DNA of 64,000 bases. It comes from Sphingobium indicum B90A. GTDB lineage: Bacteria; Pseudomonadota; Alphaproteobacteria; Sphingomonadales; Sphingomonadaceae. This document shows positions 8,755-17,684 of this stretch, piece after piece (the stretch's first letter is position 1; each line of letters starts with the position of its first letter). A model generated the notes under the pieces. That model saw only the letters and a program-made list of their open reading frames with translations. It searched no databases and had not been told where the DNA came from. Where the stretch lies: positions 1,922,001-1,986,000 of the forward strand of contig NZ_CP013070.1 in assembly GCF_000264945.2 (NCBI RefSeq). The letters run 5' to 3'. A program made the position numbers and the translations under genes.

Positions 8755-11661
8755 TCAGAACTGCATTTTGACGGAGACGCGGTAGACGCGGCCGATCACG
8801 TCGTAAAGGCTGCGGCTAGTCTGGGCATAGGCGGGGACGTTGTTCCCGTCCGGACCGTTGCCGACGGGGACCGGAGCCTTGTCGAACAGGTTGTTGACGA
8901 TGAAGGTCAACGTCCCCTTGCCGCCATGGGCCTTGAATTTGAAGCCCAGCGACGCGTCGACATAGGTCGCGCCGTCGATATGATTGTCGTTGATGGTGCG
9001 ATATTGCGTGGTCGATGCCGGGCAGTTGGTCGTGCACTGGATGTAGTCGTTGCCATAGACGCCGTCGCTGAACCCGCGCGCCACCAGGTTGAAGGTGACG
9101 GGATCGGCATCATAGAAGGCGCTGATGCGATAGACCCAGTTCGGCGAGGAATAGGTGCCCGCCAGCGAACCGCCATTGACCCCGGCATAGTCGATCGGGA
9201 AGCTGATGCCGTTGTCGATCACGTTCTTGATATAATGGGTCGCCATGCCATGGATCGTGAAAGTTCCCGGCAGATTTTCGGATATGTTCGACAATGGCAG
9301 GCGATAGCTCGCCTCGATGTCGAAACCCTTAGCGGTCTGCTTCGCGAAGTTGATCGGGCGCAGGACGATGCTGCTGAGCGTGTTTCCGACGAAGACGATA
9401 TTGCTGCAATAGGCGGCAACCCCCTCCGAATAGCACAGGTCCACCGTATCCTGAGCGGTGACATTGCCGATGGCCTTGTCGATCTTGATCGAATAATAGT
9501 CGAAGGAGGCGGTGAAGCCCGGAAGGAAGCCGGGCGTCAGCACCGTTCCCACCGTCCAGCTGTCCGCGACCTCAGGCGTCAGGGCCGGATTGCCAACCTG
9601 GTTCTGCACGAACTGAAGGGAACCTGTGGCGGGCGCATTGGCGCCTGCCGGGATGATGACGGTATTGGTGCGCGCCGTGCCCGCCGCGAACAGTTCCTGA
9701 AGATTGGGCGCGCGGATGTCATGGCTGACATTGCCGCGAAAGCGGATGTCGGGGATCGGCTGAAAGGTTCCGCCGACTTTCCAGGTCTGGACCGAACCGG
9801 ATGTCGAATAGTCGGTGAAGCGGCCGGCCGCGTTCAGGTTCAGCCCCTTGATCACCGGCAGGTCGACTTCCAGGAAGCCTTCCTTCACCGTATATTTGCC
9901 GCGATTGACGAGATAGTTGCCGTAGAGCCAGCCCGAGTTGAACTGCGGGTCGACGGTGCCGCCGATCTGCTCCTTGCGCCATTCCGCGCCGAAGGCTACG
10001 GCCGCCGCCCCGCCCGGCAGGTCGAACAGCTCGCCGTTGATGGTCGCGGCTGCGACATCCTGCTTGATGGTCTGGTCGCGCTGGGGCTGCTGCGCGCCGT
10101 AGATATAGGCGAGCGCCTCCGCCGAGGGGCCCATGGTTCCCAGGCGGTTGATCGGCACGCAGCCATTGGTGGGGTTGGTCAGCGTCGAACGGCACACGAT
10201 GCTGCCGCCCGGCCCGAACACGGCGTCCTGGGCCAGCGCCATCCGGGCGTTGTTCCAGGTGTTCGTCAGTTCCTCATGCGCCTTGGTCTCGCCATGCTGA
10301 TAATAGGCGTTCCAGTTCCAGTTCCGTTCGAGCAGCCCGAATGTGCCCTCGACCCCGCCGACGAAGCGATAGACCTCGCGCTTTATGTCGCTGCCCGGAA
10401 CCGGGAAGCCGGCGTTGCTGGTCCCCATCGTGAAGGACGAACCCGCCGCCATCCGCGCCGCGACCGCCGGGTAATAGGTCCGCAGATAGGCATTGTCCGC
10501 CTGGATCGTGACGCCGGTGCTGGGCGTCTGCTGATAGAAGCTGCGGCTTGTGGAGCGATTGTAGGAAAACTGGCCGAAGATGGTGATGTCCGGCGTCAGG
10601 TCGAAGGCGGTGCGATTGAAGAAGCTCAGGCGCTCGTCATGCGGAATCAGCGAATTGGTGCCGATATGCCCGGCCAGCGTCACGCCGGTGTCGCCCCCGA
10701 CCATCCACGGGCTGAGCACCGATCCATAGGTCAGTTGCCCGGTCTGCCCGGCGCCCAGGAAATAGGTGCCGCGCAGCGGACCGGCGCCGACCAGCCCGCC
10801 CGCCGTATAGCCCGAAGGCCCCACCCCTGTCCCCACCAGCCGCTGCGGCTGGCCGTTTGTGCCGTTATAGGCGGGGTTGTTGATCATGAAATAACCGCGG
10901 TCGTTCCAGTCGCGGTCTATCGTATCCACGCCATTCTGGTGGAAGAATTCGCCGTTGAACAGCATGTGCAGCCTGTCGTCGAGCAGAGACAGGCCGGCGC
11001 TGGCCATGATCTTGTAGTTGCGGCCATCGCCATGGCTGGAGATTCCCTGGTCCAGCCCGACGCGAAACCCCTTGTAATCCTTGTTCAGCACGAAGTTGAC
11101 GACGCCGCCCACGGCGTCCGATCCGTAAGCCGCCGAAGCGCCGCCGGTCACGACTTCGACCCGTTCCACCAGATCCTGCGGAATGGTGTTGATATCCACC
11201 ACGCCGCCGACGGTCGAGGCCACCGACCGCTGGCCATCCAGCAGGACGAGCGTGCGTCCCGTGCCCAGGCCGCGCAGGCCGATCGAATTGATCCCCGCCA
11301 CCGCGTTGGAAAGGCCGCCCGACTGGGTGCCCGACGTGCCGCTGCCCGCGATGGAGGGAAGCTGGTTGACGAAGTCGGAAATATTGGCGGGCGCCTGGGC
11401 CGCGATGTCCGCCTGGCTCATCACCGTGACGGGCGTGGGCGCGCTGTAGCCGTCGCGCACGATGCGCGATCCGGTGACGATGATCTGGCTCGCCTCTGGC
11501 GCGTCGGCGGCGTCCTGAGCCAGGGCCGGCGCGGCCGACAGCATGGTGAGCAACCCGCCCGTCGTCGCCAGAAAATGCCTGCGATGTCGATGACGGCGTT
11601 CCGATGTCCTACCCGTCGATGACCTACCTGCCCATGACCTACCTGGAAGTGCAACCACCAT
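8755..11661 (-). CDS. TonB-dependent outer-membrane receptor
   Basis: 968-residue outer-membrane beta-barrel importer with plug domain. The start ATG has AGGGGA seven bases upstream; longer frames to 11829 have no support. The leader is long and basic (TSERRHRHRRHFLATTGGLL, then a hydrophobic stretch to APALAQ), with a Tat-like RRHFL element that is unusual for this family. The plug begins SQIIVTGSRIVRDGYSAPTP and contains GSGTSGTQSGGLSNAVAGIN and the ASAAYGSDAVGGVVNFVLNK signature. The barrel ends with the aromatic terminus YRVSVKMQF. It is the first gene of an apparent operon with the two M20 hydrolases (stop overlaps by TGATG). The ligand is unknown; peptide-like compounds are suggested by the context. 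Confidence 0.92.
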   Translation of the reverse strand: MVVALPGRSWAGRSSTGRTSERRHRHRRHFLATTGGLLTMLSAAPALAQDAADAPEASQIIVTGSRIVRDGYSAPTPVTVMSQADIAAQAPANISDFVNQLPSIAGSGTSGTQSGGLSNAVAGINSIGLRGLGTGRTLVLLDGQRSVASTVGGVVDINTIPQDLVERVEVVTGGASAAYGSDAVGGVVNFVLNKDYKGFRVGLDQGISSHGDGRNYKIMASAGLSLLDDRLHMLFNGEFFHQNGVDTIDRDWNDRGYFMINNPAYNGTNGQPQRLVGTGVGPSGYTAGGLVGAGPLRGTYFLGAGQTGQLTYGSVLSPWMVGGDTGVTLAGHIGTNSLIPHDERLSFFNRTAFDLTPDITIFGQFSYNRSTSRSFYQQTPSTGVTIQADNAYLRTYYPAVAARMAAGSSFTMGTSNAGFPVPGSDIKREVYRFVGGVEGTFGLLERNWNWNAYYQHGETKAHEELTNTWNNARMALAQDAVFGPGGSIVCRSTLTNPTNGCVPINRLGTMGPSAEALAYIYGAQQPQRDQTIKQDVAAATINGELFDLPGGAAAVAFGAEWRKEQIGGTVDPQFNSGWLYGNYLVNRGKYTVKEGFLEVDLPVIKGLNLNAAGRFTDYSTSGSVQTWKVGGTFQPIPDIRFRGNVSHDIRAPNLQELFAAGTARTNTVIIPAGANAPATGSLQFVQNQVGNPALTPEVADSWTVGTVLTPGFLPGFTASFDYYSIKIDKAIGNVTAQDTVDLCYSEGVAAYCSNIVFVGNTLSSIVLRPINFAKQTAKGFDIEASYRLPLSNISENLPGTFTIHGMATHYIKNVIDNGISFPIDYAGVNGGSLAGTYSSPNWVYRISAFYDADPVTFNLVARGFSDGVYGNDYIQCTTNCPASTTQYRTINDNHIDGATYVDASLGFKFKAHGGKGTLTFIVNNLFDKAPVPVGNGPDGNNVPAYAQTSRSLYDVIGRVYRVSVKMQF

Positions 11662-12011
11662 CTTGATGTCCCCTGTTTGCGCGTCCTGCGGGCCTTTCGT
11701 CATCCTCCTCAGGCATGGGCAAGGGTTCGCGCCATGACGGCACGTGATCGTCAGGGGCTGACGAACGCCTGTTGGCTTTCCCCGGAATATCACCTTGCAT
11801 CGGCCCCGGCATTCCGGGCGCCCAACCACATCTTATCGTCGCCGGACCTTCCATGGTCCCGCACCGCAGATGTTACACAGTTGGCATCGCGGCTTCCCGT
11901 TAAAGTCGACAAGAAAACCGGCCGATATTGCTGAAATCCGGCGCATATCGGTCATGAAGCGCCGGAATCCGGCATCAACAGGCGGGATGCGCCGGATGAT
12001 TCGCACCGGCC
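11662..12011. promoter_or_regulatory. Leader/promoter region of the TonB-M20 operon
   Basis: 350 bp between the Lrp gene and the TonB receptor, both on the minus strand. It holds the inverted pair CCGATAT (11922-11928) and ATATCGG (11945-11951), and several copies of the core GCGCCGGA/TCCGGCGC between 11934 and 12005. This clustering fits a multi-site operator of the Lrp protein encoded just upstream. No gene is seen in this stretch. Confidence 0.4.
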
Positions 12012-12503
12012 TTATTTCAGCCCTTCGAACAGGACCGGCGGAACCGTTCGCTGGGCGACCGGCCGCATGACGAAACTGCTGCGGATCTTCGCCACATGGG
12101 GCAGGGTCGACAGTTCCCGGCGATAAACACGGTCGTAATCGGCGAAGGACCGGACATGCACGGTCATCATGAAATCCGTGTCGCCCGACACGAAGCTGCA
12201 ATAGCTCATGGACGGGCATTTGACGACCGCCTGTTCAAATTCGTTCAGAACCTGCTCCGCCTGCGACACCAGTTCGATCGAGACATGGACGACGATGCCA
12301 TATCCCAACCGGACAAGGTCGGGACTGGCCGCGTAGCGGGGCACCATGCCCCGTTCCTCCAATATCTTGCGGCGACGAGCGGCCGCCGTGCTCGACAGAT
12401 GCACTTTCTCGCCCAGCGCGACGTCGGAAATGCGGCCGTCCTCGACGATCTCGCGCAGCAGGCGCAGGTCCGTCCTGTCCAGTTGATGAGGATCGGATTC
12501 CAT
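12012..12503 (-). CDS. Lrp/AsnC-family transcriptional regulator
   Basis: 163-residue feast/famine regulator. The N-terminal winged helix is visible (LDRTDLRLLREIVEDGRISD, then VALGEKVHLSSTAAARRRKI). A RAM/AsnC ligand-binding domain follows (VHVSIELVSQAEQVLNEFE; YCSFVSGDTDFMMTVHVRSF, the Gly-Asp ligand loop). It lies immediately upstream of, and on the same strand as, the TonB receptor and the M20 hydrolases, so local control of that operon in response to an amino acid is the likely role. The DNA-recognition helix is intact. Confidence 0.93.
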   Translation of the reverse strand: MESDPHQLDRTDLRLLREIVEDGRISDVALGEKVHLSSTAAARRRKILEERGMVPRYAASPDLVRLGYGIVVHVSIELVSQAEQVLNEFEQAVVKCPSMSYCSFVSGDTDFMMTVHVRSFADYDRVYRRELSTLPHVAKIRSSFVMRPVAQRTVPPVLFEGLK

Positions 12504-12897
12504 CGAGAAACACCTCCATCCCGTTGAAAGGCGTCAATTCGGATCCAGTTCATGCCGATATGACGCAATGCCTAACGCATCGCATCCAACGATCCGCCAT
12601 TTCGGGATGACGGCGTCACGGCCATCGGCGCCGGGCCGGTCGTTCGGGGGCCTGGGCAGCAGCCGGTTCGCATCGGCAGCGACAATGCCCAGCGGGCAAG
12701 GTCTGGCGGTCCCGATGCGCGCCGCGGCCCGGCCGGCAAGCCCTGCCGTCGCGATCGGTGTCGAGGGGGGCTGAACCGGGCATGGGCCTGACGGATCACG
12801 CGCCGATAGCGGGCGAGCCTGCCGGCATTGCCTTACCGCCGGCGCAGTGCGGCGAACATGCGGTCGACGGCGGCCGGGGGTTCGTGGCGCGCCGCTT
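12504..12897. other. Intergenic stretch without a convincing gene
   Basis: About 390 bp upstream of the Lrp gene and before repeat copy B. Short open frames occur on both strands (for example 12568-12774 plus) but none has a ribosome site or a recognisable composition. The Lrp promoter must lie near 12510-12580. Confidence 0.4.
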
Positions 12898-13043
12898 TAG
12901 GCTGTATCGACATTCAGCCCTGGCGGCCTGCAAAGGGCGGTTTCCCGTGCTTCCGGTGCTCACGTACTTTAAGTACGCTGCGCGCCGGGTCACGGAAAAC
13001 CACCATTTTCGGCTCGCCATCTTCTGAATGTCGATACAGCGTA
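12898..13043. repeat. Intergenic palindromic repeat, copy B
   Basis: 146-bp element with near-perfect inverted ends TAGGCTGTATCGACATTCAG and CTGAATGTCGATACAGCGTA. It lies in the opposite orientation to copies A and C. The centre holds the small hairpin CGTACTTTAAGTACG. It lies between genes and abuts none of them. Confidence 0.85.
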
Positions 13044-13138
13044 GAGATAGGTCCACTTGCAGCGTTGCGGCGGGCGCGCGAAGCGGCGCCATCAATTGCC
13101 GCCCCGGATCGAGAAGCCCCGGTCAGCCGATGTGCCGG

Positions 13139-13417
13139 TCAGCCGATGTGGCGGTCCCAGCGGCAGATGCGCACCTCATCGAAAATGCCGGCTTTCGTGA
13201 AGGGATCCTCATCGTGAAATTTCTTCACGCTTTCCAGGTCTTCGGCTTCCACGACCATGAAGCTGCCGATATTGTGGCTGTCGTCATCCGCCATCATCGG
13301 GCCTGCCTGCACGAGCTTGACCACGCCCGAAGCGAGATAGGCGCGATGGGCCTGGCGATATTCGTCGCGGCGCGCCAGCATGTCGGGCTTGTCAAAGCAG
13401 ATGCGCAGGTAAAGCAT
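13139..13417 (-). CDS. YciI-like protein
   Basis: 92-residue protein of the YciI/muconolactone-isomerase-like ferredoxin fold. It begins MLYLRICFDKPDMLARRDEY and has the family's central His-Asp pair in SVKKFHDEDPFTKAGIFDEV. I choose the ATG at 13417, preceded by GGAAAG, because the longer open frame to 13699 shows no family similarity in its first 94 codons. YciI proteins are small cytoplasmic enzymes or enzyme partners of mostly unknown reaction. It is divergent from an AraC regulator that is followed by an aromatic-ring dioxygenase, so a role in aromatic breakdown is possible. Confidence 0.85.
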   Translation of the reverse strand: MLYLRICFDKPDMLARRDEYRQAHRAYLASGVVKLVQAGPMMADDDSHNIGSFMVVEAEDLESVKKFHDEDPFTKAGIFDEVRICRWDRHIG

Positions 13418-13710
13418 GGGGGGACTTCTTTCCATTGGTTTTGCCCCCGAACATCGACGATCGCGCTGTTCCGGCGGGGCAGGACGGATGCGCCATCCTG
13501 CCGCCATGTCCGCGGCATGATCCTGCGTCCGGCCGCCTTTCTTCTGCATAATCTTGCTGCCTTCGTTGGGCGGTCGGCACGGTGGGCGGCTGGCGCCGAC
13601 CGGCAGGCCCTGTATTTTTGCGGCCGGCGGGCCTATGACCGGCGCGATGCACCCATGATGGCTGAACGGGCCGCACGGATTGGCCGTGGCTGAGCGCATT
13701 TAGTGGAGGA

Positions 13711-14619
13711 ATGATGGCGGCGGCCGCACATTTTGACATCGGCGACACGCACGGGCTGTTCCTGGGTTCCAGCAACCCCGTCCAGACTTCCAGCGCCGCG
13801 CTGGGCTGGACATCCCTGTTCCTGTCGGAACAGCAGGAGGAACCCTTCGAAGCGTCCGCCAGGGCCGTGCCGGACCATCTGCTGGTGTTCCATCTGGGCG
13901 GCCCCGCCCAGATCACCGGCGCCACCGAAGACGAAAGGATCACGACCGTCGTGCCGCCGGGGGGCCTCTGCCTGTGGCCGGCCAACTCGCCATTTTCCAT
14001 CCAATTGGCGGATTCGGTCGAAACCCTGCATCTTTATATCCGCAGCAGCGTCGTCAACGAGGTGGCGGCGTCCCTGGGCTATCACTTTCCCGACGGCATC
14101 CGCCTCCGCCCCCGGATCGGCCAGCGCGACGAACTGCTGGAACAACTGGCCCTGGAGGTCAGAAGCGTCGCCGCGTCGGGCGGCGCTTCCACCGCCCTCT
14201 ATGCGGACCAGATGGCGCTGGCGATCGCGGCCCGGCTGATCCGGCACGATTATTCGGCGCCCCCCTCCCCTGCCGCCGAGAACAATCGCGGATTGGCGCG
14301 AGGACGGCTGAAACGCGTGGAGGATTTCGTGGAAGCCCATCTGGACAGGCCGATCCAGCTTCAGGAATTGAGCCTGGTCGGCGGCCTCAGCGTTTCCCAT
14401 TTCGTCCGCCAGTTCAAGCTGGCCACCGGCCTGTCCCCCCATCAATTCGTCCTTCGGCGGCGCGTCGACCGGGCAAGGAGGCTCCTGGCGCACAGCGACC
14501 TGTCGCTGGCGCAAATCGCCTATAGTTGCGGATTTTCCCATCAGGAGCATCTGACCCACACCTTCAGGCGGCATGTGGGCGCGACGCCGGGGCATTATCG
14601 CCGATCGGTGCAGTCCTGA
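13711..14619 (+). CDS. AraC-family transcriptional regulator
   Basis: About 300 residues. The N-terminal cupin-like ligand domain resembles AraC_binding_2 regulators of aromatic catabolism (LLVFHLGGPAQITGATEDER, VVPPGGLCLWPANSPF). The C-terminal double helix-turn-helix is clear (LQELSLVGGLSVSHFVRQFK, then ATGLSPHQFVLRRRVDRARR, then LAQIAYSCGFSHQEHLTHTF). Two adjacent ATGs exist; the second (13714) has better spacing to GGAGG. It lies between YciI (divergent) and the intradiol dioxygenase (same strand, 141 bp downstream), and probably controls one or both. Confidence 0.92.
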   Translation: MMAAAAHFDIGDTHGLFLGSSNPVQTSSAALGWTSLFLSEQQEEPFEASARAVPDHLLVFHLGGPAQITGATEDERITTVVPPGGLCLWPANSPFSIQLADSVETLHLYIRSSVVNEVAASLGYHFPDGIRLRPRIGQRDELLEQLALEVRSVAASGGASTALYADQMALAIAARLIRHDYSAPPSPAAENNRGLARGRLKRVEDFVEAHLDRPIQLQELSLVGGLSVSHFVRQFKLATGLSPHQFVLRRRVDRARRLLAHSDLSLAQIAYSCGFSHQEHLTHTFRRHVGATPGHYRRSVQS

Positions 14620-14760
14620 CCTGTCGAACCGACGCGTTGCGCGGCCGGGCGCTCAGCCAGTTTCTGCATGAAAATCGCATTTTCTCACAGGAGCGCGTCC
14701 CCTGACGGGCCGATAAGAGTAGCAAATGGACGCCCGATCCGGAGGCGCCTGGAGCCCGTC

Positions 14761-15645
14761 ATGCGCGACTTGAACGAATTTACCATCACCGCGGAAGTGC
14801 TGCGCCGGATCGAAAACACGCCCGATCCGCGATTGCATGAGATATTGGCCTCCGCTATCAGGCATCTGCACGATTTCGCGCGGGAAACCAAGCTGACCGA
14901 AGCGGAGTGGATGGAAGGGATCAAGTTCCTGACCCGCACGGGACATATGTGTTCCGACGTCCGCCAGGAATTCGTCCTGCTGTCCGACACGCTGGGCCTT
15001 TCCATGCTGGTCGTCGCCCAGAATCACAGCCGTCCTGCGGAGGCGACCGAACAGACCGTCTTCGGCCCCTTCCATGTCGAGGGCGCGCCCGTGCTCGCCA
15101 CGCATGGCAGCAATCTCGCCAGGGGCGTCGAGGGCGAACCGCTTTTCGTGCGGGCGGAGGTGGTGTCGCCCGATGGGCCGGTGGCCGACGCCGTCGTGGA
15201 TGTCTGGCAGGCCGACGCCGAGGGGTTTTACGACGTTCAGTCGCCGGACTGGTCGCTGGATGAAGCGGCGCTTCGAGGCGTTTTCCACACCGACGCGGCA
15301 GGACGCTTCAGCTTCCGATCGATCCTGCCGAAAAGCTATCCCATCCCATCGGATGGCACGGTCGGCGAGATGCTGGACGCCACCAGGCTCCACCCGATGC
15401 GCCCGGCCCACATGCATTACAGGATCGCCAAGCCCGGCTTCGATCCCCTGATCACCCATGTCTTCGTCGACGGCGACGAATATCTCGATTCCGACTCGGT
15501 CTTCGGCGTGCGCGGTTCCTGCGTGGGCCAGTTCGTCAGGCACGAACCGGGCGTCGCGCCGACCGGCGAGACTGTCGAGGTGCCCTTCCACACGCTCGAC
15601 TATCGCTTCGTGCTTCACCCCCGCGACCAGGCCGCAAACTCCTGA
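14761..15645 (+). CDS. Intradiol ring-cleavage dioxygenase (catechol/hydroxyquinol 1,2-dioxygenase type)
   Basis: 294 residues from the ATG with GGAG six bases upstream. It inserts O2 between the two hydroxyls of a catechol or hydroxyquinol, giving a muconate or maleylacetate. The N-terminal helical dimerisation domain of the family is present, followed by the catalytic domain (TVFGPFHVEGAP, VVDVWQADAEGFYDVQ). The four Fe(III) ligands can be assigned: Tyr157 (GFYD), Tyr193 (KSYPIP), His217 and His219 (RPAHMHYRI). The tract FHTDAAGRFSFRSILPKSYP is close to hydroxyquinol dioxygenases. No maleylacetate reductase or muconate cycloisomerase is nearby, so the pathway is incomplete here. Confidence 0.9.
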   Translation: MRDLNEFTITAEVLRRIENTPDPRLHEILASAIRHLHDFARETKLTEAEWMEGIKFLTRTGHMCSDVRQEFVLLSDTLGLSMLVVAQNHSRPAEATEQTVFGPFHVEGAPVLATHGSNLARGVEGEPLFVRAEVVSPDGPVADAVVDVWQADAEGFYDVQSPDWSLDEAALRGVFHTDAAGRFSFRSILPKSYPIPSDGTVGEMLDATRLHPMRPAHMHYRIAKPGFDPLITHVFVDGDEYLDSDSVFGVRGSCVGQFVRHEPGVAPTGETVEVPFHTLDYRFVLHPRDQAANS

Positions 15646-15878
15646 ACGGCGCGGCGGGGCACGAACATGGGCACGTCGTCCGCCGCGGGAGATGATCGGG
15701 TGCCCCGCCGCCCCTTTCCCTCGTGACAGAGGACATCGGCAGCGCGTCCGCCACGGAAAAGGATCTGCCGCGCGGCCTTGCAAAGAAGGTGCGGGCCGGG
15801 CATTGAACATCGTCACCGCGCAATGGACGCCATGCTGGTTTACGTCGCGACTGATCTTGAAAAAGCGACAGGAACAGC
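15646..15878. other. Intergenic stretch, nothing recognised
   Basis: 233 bp between the dioxygenase and the spermidine-synthase-like gene. A short open frame on the minus strand is a shadow. The promoter of the next gene must lie here. Confidence 0.3.
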
Positions 15879-16670
15879 ATGAATCGTAACGGCGCTTCAT
15901 CAAGGCGGCCTTCTGACATGCAGGTCGGCGTCGCCGGCAAGCGGCAGGCCAGGACCGGAAGGGCAAGAAGCCATCCGCCCATAGAAACGGTGGATGTCGC
16001 GGACATTCCGGGCGGCGGCCAGTTGCACCTGCTCAAATGCGGCAAGGAATTTTCCATACAGTTCGGCCGCGACGAGTTGATGGGAAGCCAGGACCATCTG
16101 TCGGAAATGGCGCTTGCCACCCTGACAAGCGAACGCCTGGCCGGAAAGGACGGTCATGTCCTGGTCGGCGGGCTCGGCATGGGCTTCACCCTGGACGCTG
16201 TCCTTGCCGCCTGGAGCGCGCAGGCCTTCGTGACCGTCGCGGAGCTGGTTCCCCAGATCGTCGTCTGGGCCAAGGGACCCTTGGCGCATCTGTTCAAGGA
16301 AAATCTTGCCGACCCGCGCGTCAGCCTCCGCCTGCGCGACGTCTACGACATCATTGCGGAGACGTCGGATGGGTTCGACGCCATCCTGCTGGATGTCGAT
16401 AACGGCCCGGACGGCTTCATCACGTCCGGTAACGACCGACTATATTCCCATCGCGGCCTTGCCGCGGCCTATGCCGCGCTGCGGCCGGGGGGCCTGCTGT
16501 CCGTCTGGTCTTCCTACGCCGACGACGGCTTTGCGGGCAGGCTTGAGGAAACGGGTTTCGAAGTCGACGAAATCATCCTGCCGGCCTATGTCGGCAGCAC
16601 GGAGCGTTGGCATAATATCTGGTTCGCGGCGAAGCCGGGCGGTCGCGCCCGGCTATCGGACATGCAGTGA
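15879..16670 (+). CDS. Spermidine-synthase-fold methyltransferase-like protein
   Basis: 263-residue Rossmann-fold protein. It has the nucleotide-binding glycine motif (HVLVGGLGMGFTLDAVLA), an acidic residue after the next strand (VAELVPQIVVWAKG) and AILLDVDNGPDGFI, the Asp-containing segment used by aminopropyl- and methyltransferases. Such orphan proteins are annotated as spermine/spermidine synthase, but the polyamine-site residues cannot be confirmed, so the substrate is open. The ATG has AGGA upstream. Its end overlaps the convergent small-protein operon by 18 bp. Confidence 0.78.
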   Translation: MNRNGASSRRPSDMQVGVAGKRQARTGRARSHPPIETVDVADIPGGGQLHLLKCGKEFSIQFGRDELMGSQDHLSEMALATLTSERLAGKDGHVLVGGLGMGFTLDAVLAAWSAQAFVTVAELVPQIVVWAKGPLAHLFKENLADPRVSLRLRDVYDIIAETSDGFDAILLDVDNGPDGFITSGNDRLYSHRGLAAAYAALRPGGLLSVWSSYADDGFAGRLEETGFEVDEIILPAYVGSTERWHNIWFAAKPGGRARLSDMQ

Positions 16671-16820
16671 GGCTTCTTCTTCCCGGCGCAGGACGGAAAT
16701 GATCTTGGCATAGGCGCGCGCCTGCTCCTCATGCCGGTTCTTCTCGACCGGGCAGACGGCAAGAGCGGCCTGGTTCAGCTCCGCCTGCTTGCGGCGCGCG
16801 AGATAATCGAAGCGGTCCAT
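16653..16820 (-). CDS. Tiny protein, paralogue of the protein at 17062-17277
   Basis: 55-residue protein, MDRFDYLARRKQAELNQAAL followed by a charged helical tail. The start shown has GGAG six bases upstream; an in-frame ATG at 16826 would overlap the preceding stop as ATGA. Its first half matches the N-terminus of the 71-residue protein two genes upstream (M-acidic-x-hydrophobic-x-Y-L-x-R-x-Q-x-E-L). Predicted helical, with no signal peptide. Last gene of a three-gene operon. Function unknown. Confidence 0.6.
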   Translation of the reverse strand: MDRFDYLARRKQAELNQAALAVCPVEKNRHEEQARAYAKIISVLRREEEASLHVR

Positions 16821-16822
16821 GG

Positions 16823-17065
16823 TCATCTCCGATGGTGCGAGGGCGTCCATTGCCGGGCCATGTGGGATGCGGATCGCGTCACGGCACCCTCGATCAGCTT
16901 GTCCTTCATCAATATGCGGAAGGCGTCGGCGTCCCGGGGATCGAGCATCACCACCCTGGTGCCGCCGGAAACCAGCGTTTCCACCGCGGACACCCGGAAT
17001 GCATGCTTGGCGCACGTCGCCTTGATGACATCCATGGCGACCCTGACGTTGACGACCCTGCTCAT
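16823..17065 (-). CDS. Small protein of unknown function (80 aa)
   Basis: Begins MSRVVNVRVAMDVIKATCAK and continues with an alternating strand/helix pattern containing GGTRVVMLDPRDADAFRILM. The start ATG overlaps the upstream stop as ATGA, which fixes it; the open frame would otherwise extend far upstream to 17899 without support. It sits between two paralogous tiny proteins. I recognise no family. Confidence 0.6.
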   Translation of the reverse strand: MSRVVNVRVAMDVIKATCAKHAFRVSAVETLVSGGTRVVMLDPRDADAFRILMKDKLIEGAVTRSASHMARQWTPSHHRR

Positions 17066-17277
17066 GCCGCGCCCCCTTCCACGTCGAGCGGGAACGGGTT
17101 GAACGACGCAGAGCCATCCGGGCGCCGGGATCGATAGGGATGAGGATGGCGGCGGATGCGACCCGCATATCCTTCCGCCAGCCGTTGATGAGCCCGGCGC
17201 GCCGCCGGGCCATGGGCGATCCGGGCGCGCAGCAATTCCTCCTGCTCGCGCTTCAACAGGTAATTCAGGTCTTCCAT
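17062..17277 (-). CDS. Small helical protein, first gene of a tiny-protein operon
   Basis: 71 residues beginning MEDLNYLLKREQEELLRARI, basic in the middle (RRHPHPYRSRRP). GAGGAG precedes the start by six bases. It is homologous to the 55-residue protein at 16653-16820 over the first 40 residues, so the operon contains an internal duplication around the 80-residue protein. Function unknown. Confidence 0.6.
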   Translation of the reverse strand: MEDLNYLLKREQEELLRARIAHGPAARRAHQRLAEGYAGRIRRHPHPYRSRRPDGSASFNPFPLDVEGGAA

Positions 17278-17684
17278 CATAGGCTCCTCGGCTGGCAAGC
17301 GGGAGCACGACGGTCTCTCTGTCACGGCGAATGCTTGCGGCAAATTTCGCGCAATAATGGGTCAATAGCACGGAACATCCCGTCCGTCTGTCGGAAAAGC
17401 GCCCAGGGTCGGGAAAATTCTGTTCGGCCCGCATGAAGGCTGTTAGGAAGGCCCATCGGGTCTTCTTTCCGCACGACCCGACAGAGAGACTTGAGTGCTC
17501 CCGCGCATAGGGAAGCATATCATGCAGCAAGACCGGCTTTCCTTTAGGGCTACACTGACGGCATCTGTCGTCGCGCCGATTTTCCTTGGCCGGCGCATCT
17601 TCGGATGCGGCGGTTGATGCCGGCATATATCGCGCCTGCCGCTCCCCGGACGCGCCGGCTGTTCCAGACCATGATCGAAGGCCT
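17278..17684. other. Divergent promoter region, about 400 bp
   Basis: Separates the tiny-protein operon (minus) from the phosphatidyltransferase (plus). It contains short open frames only. No RNA structure or known operator is recognised. Confidence 0.3.

Noticed and set aside
5647..8785. Long plus-strand frames opposite the M20 genes
   Set aside because: Antisense shadows; the minus strand encodes complete exported hydrolases.
8722..11622. 966-codon open frame on the plus strand
   Set aside because: Exactly antisense to the TonB receptor; its protein is a low-complexity Arg/His/Asp shadow typical of GC-rich DNA.
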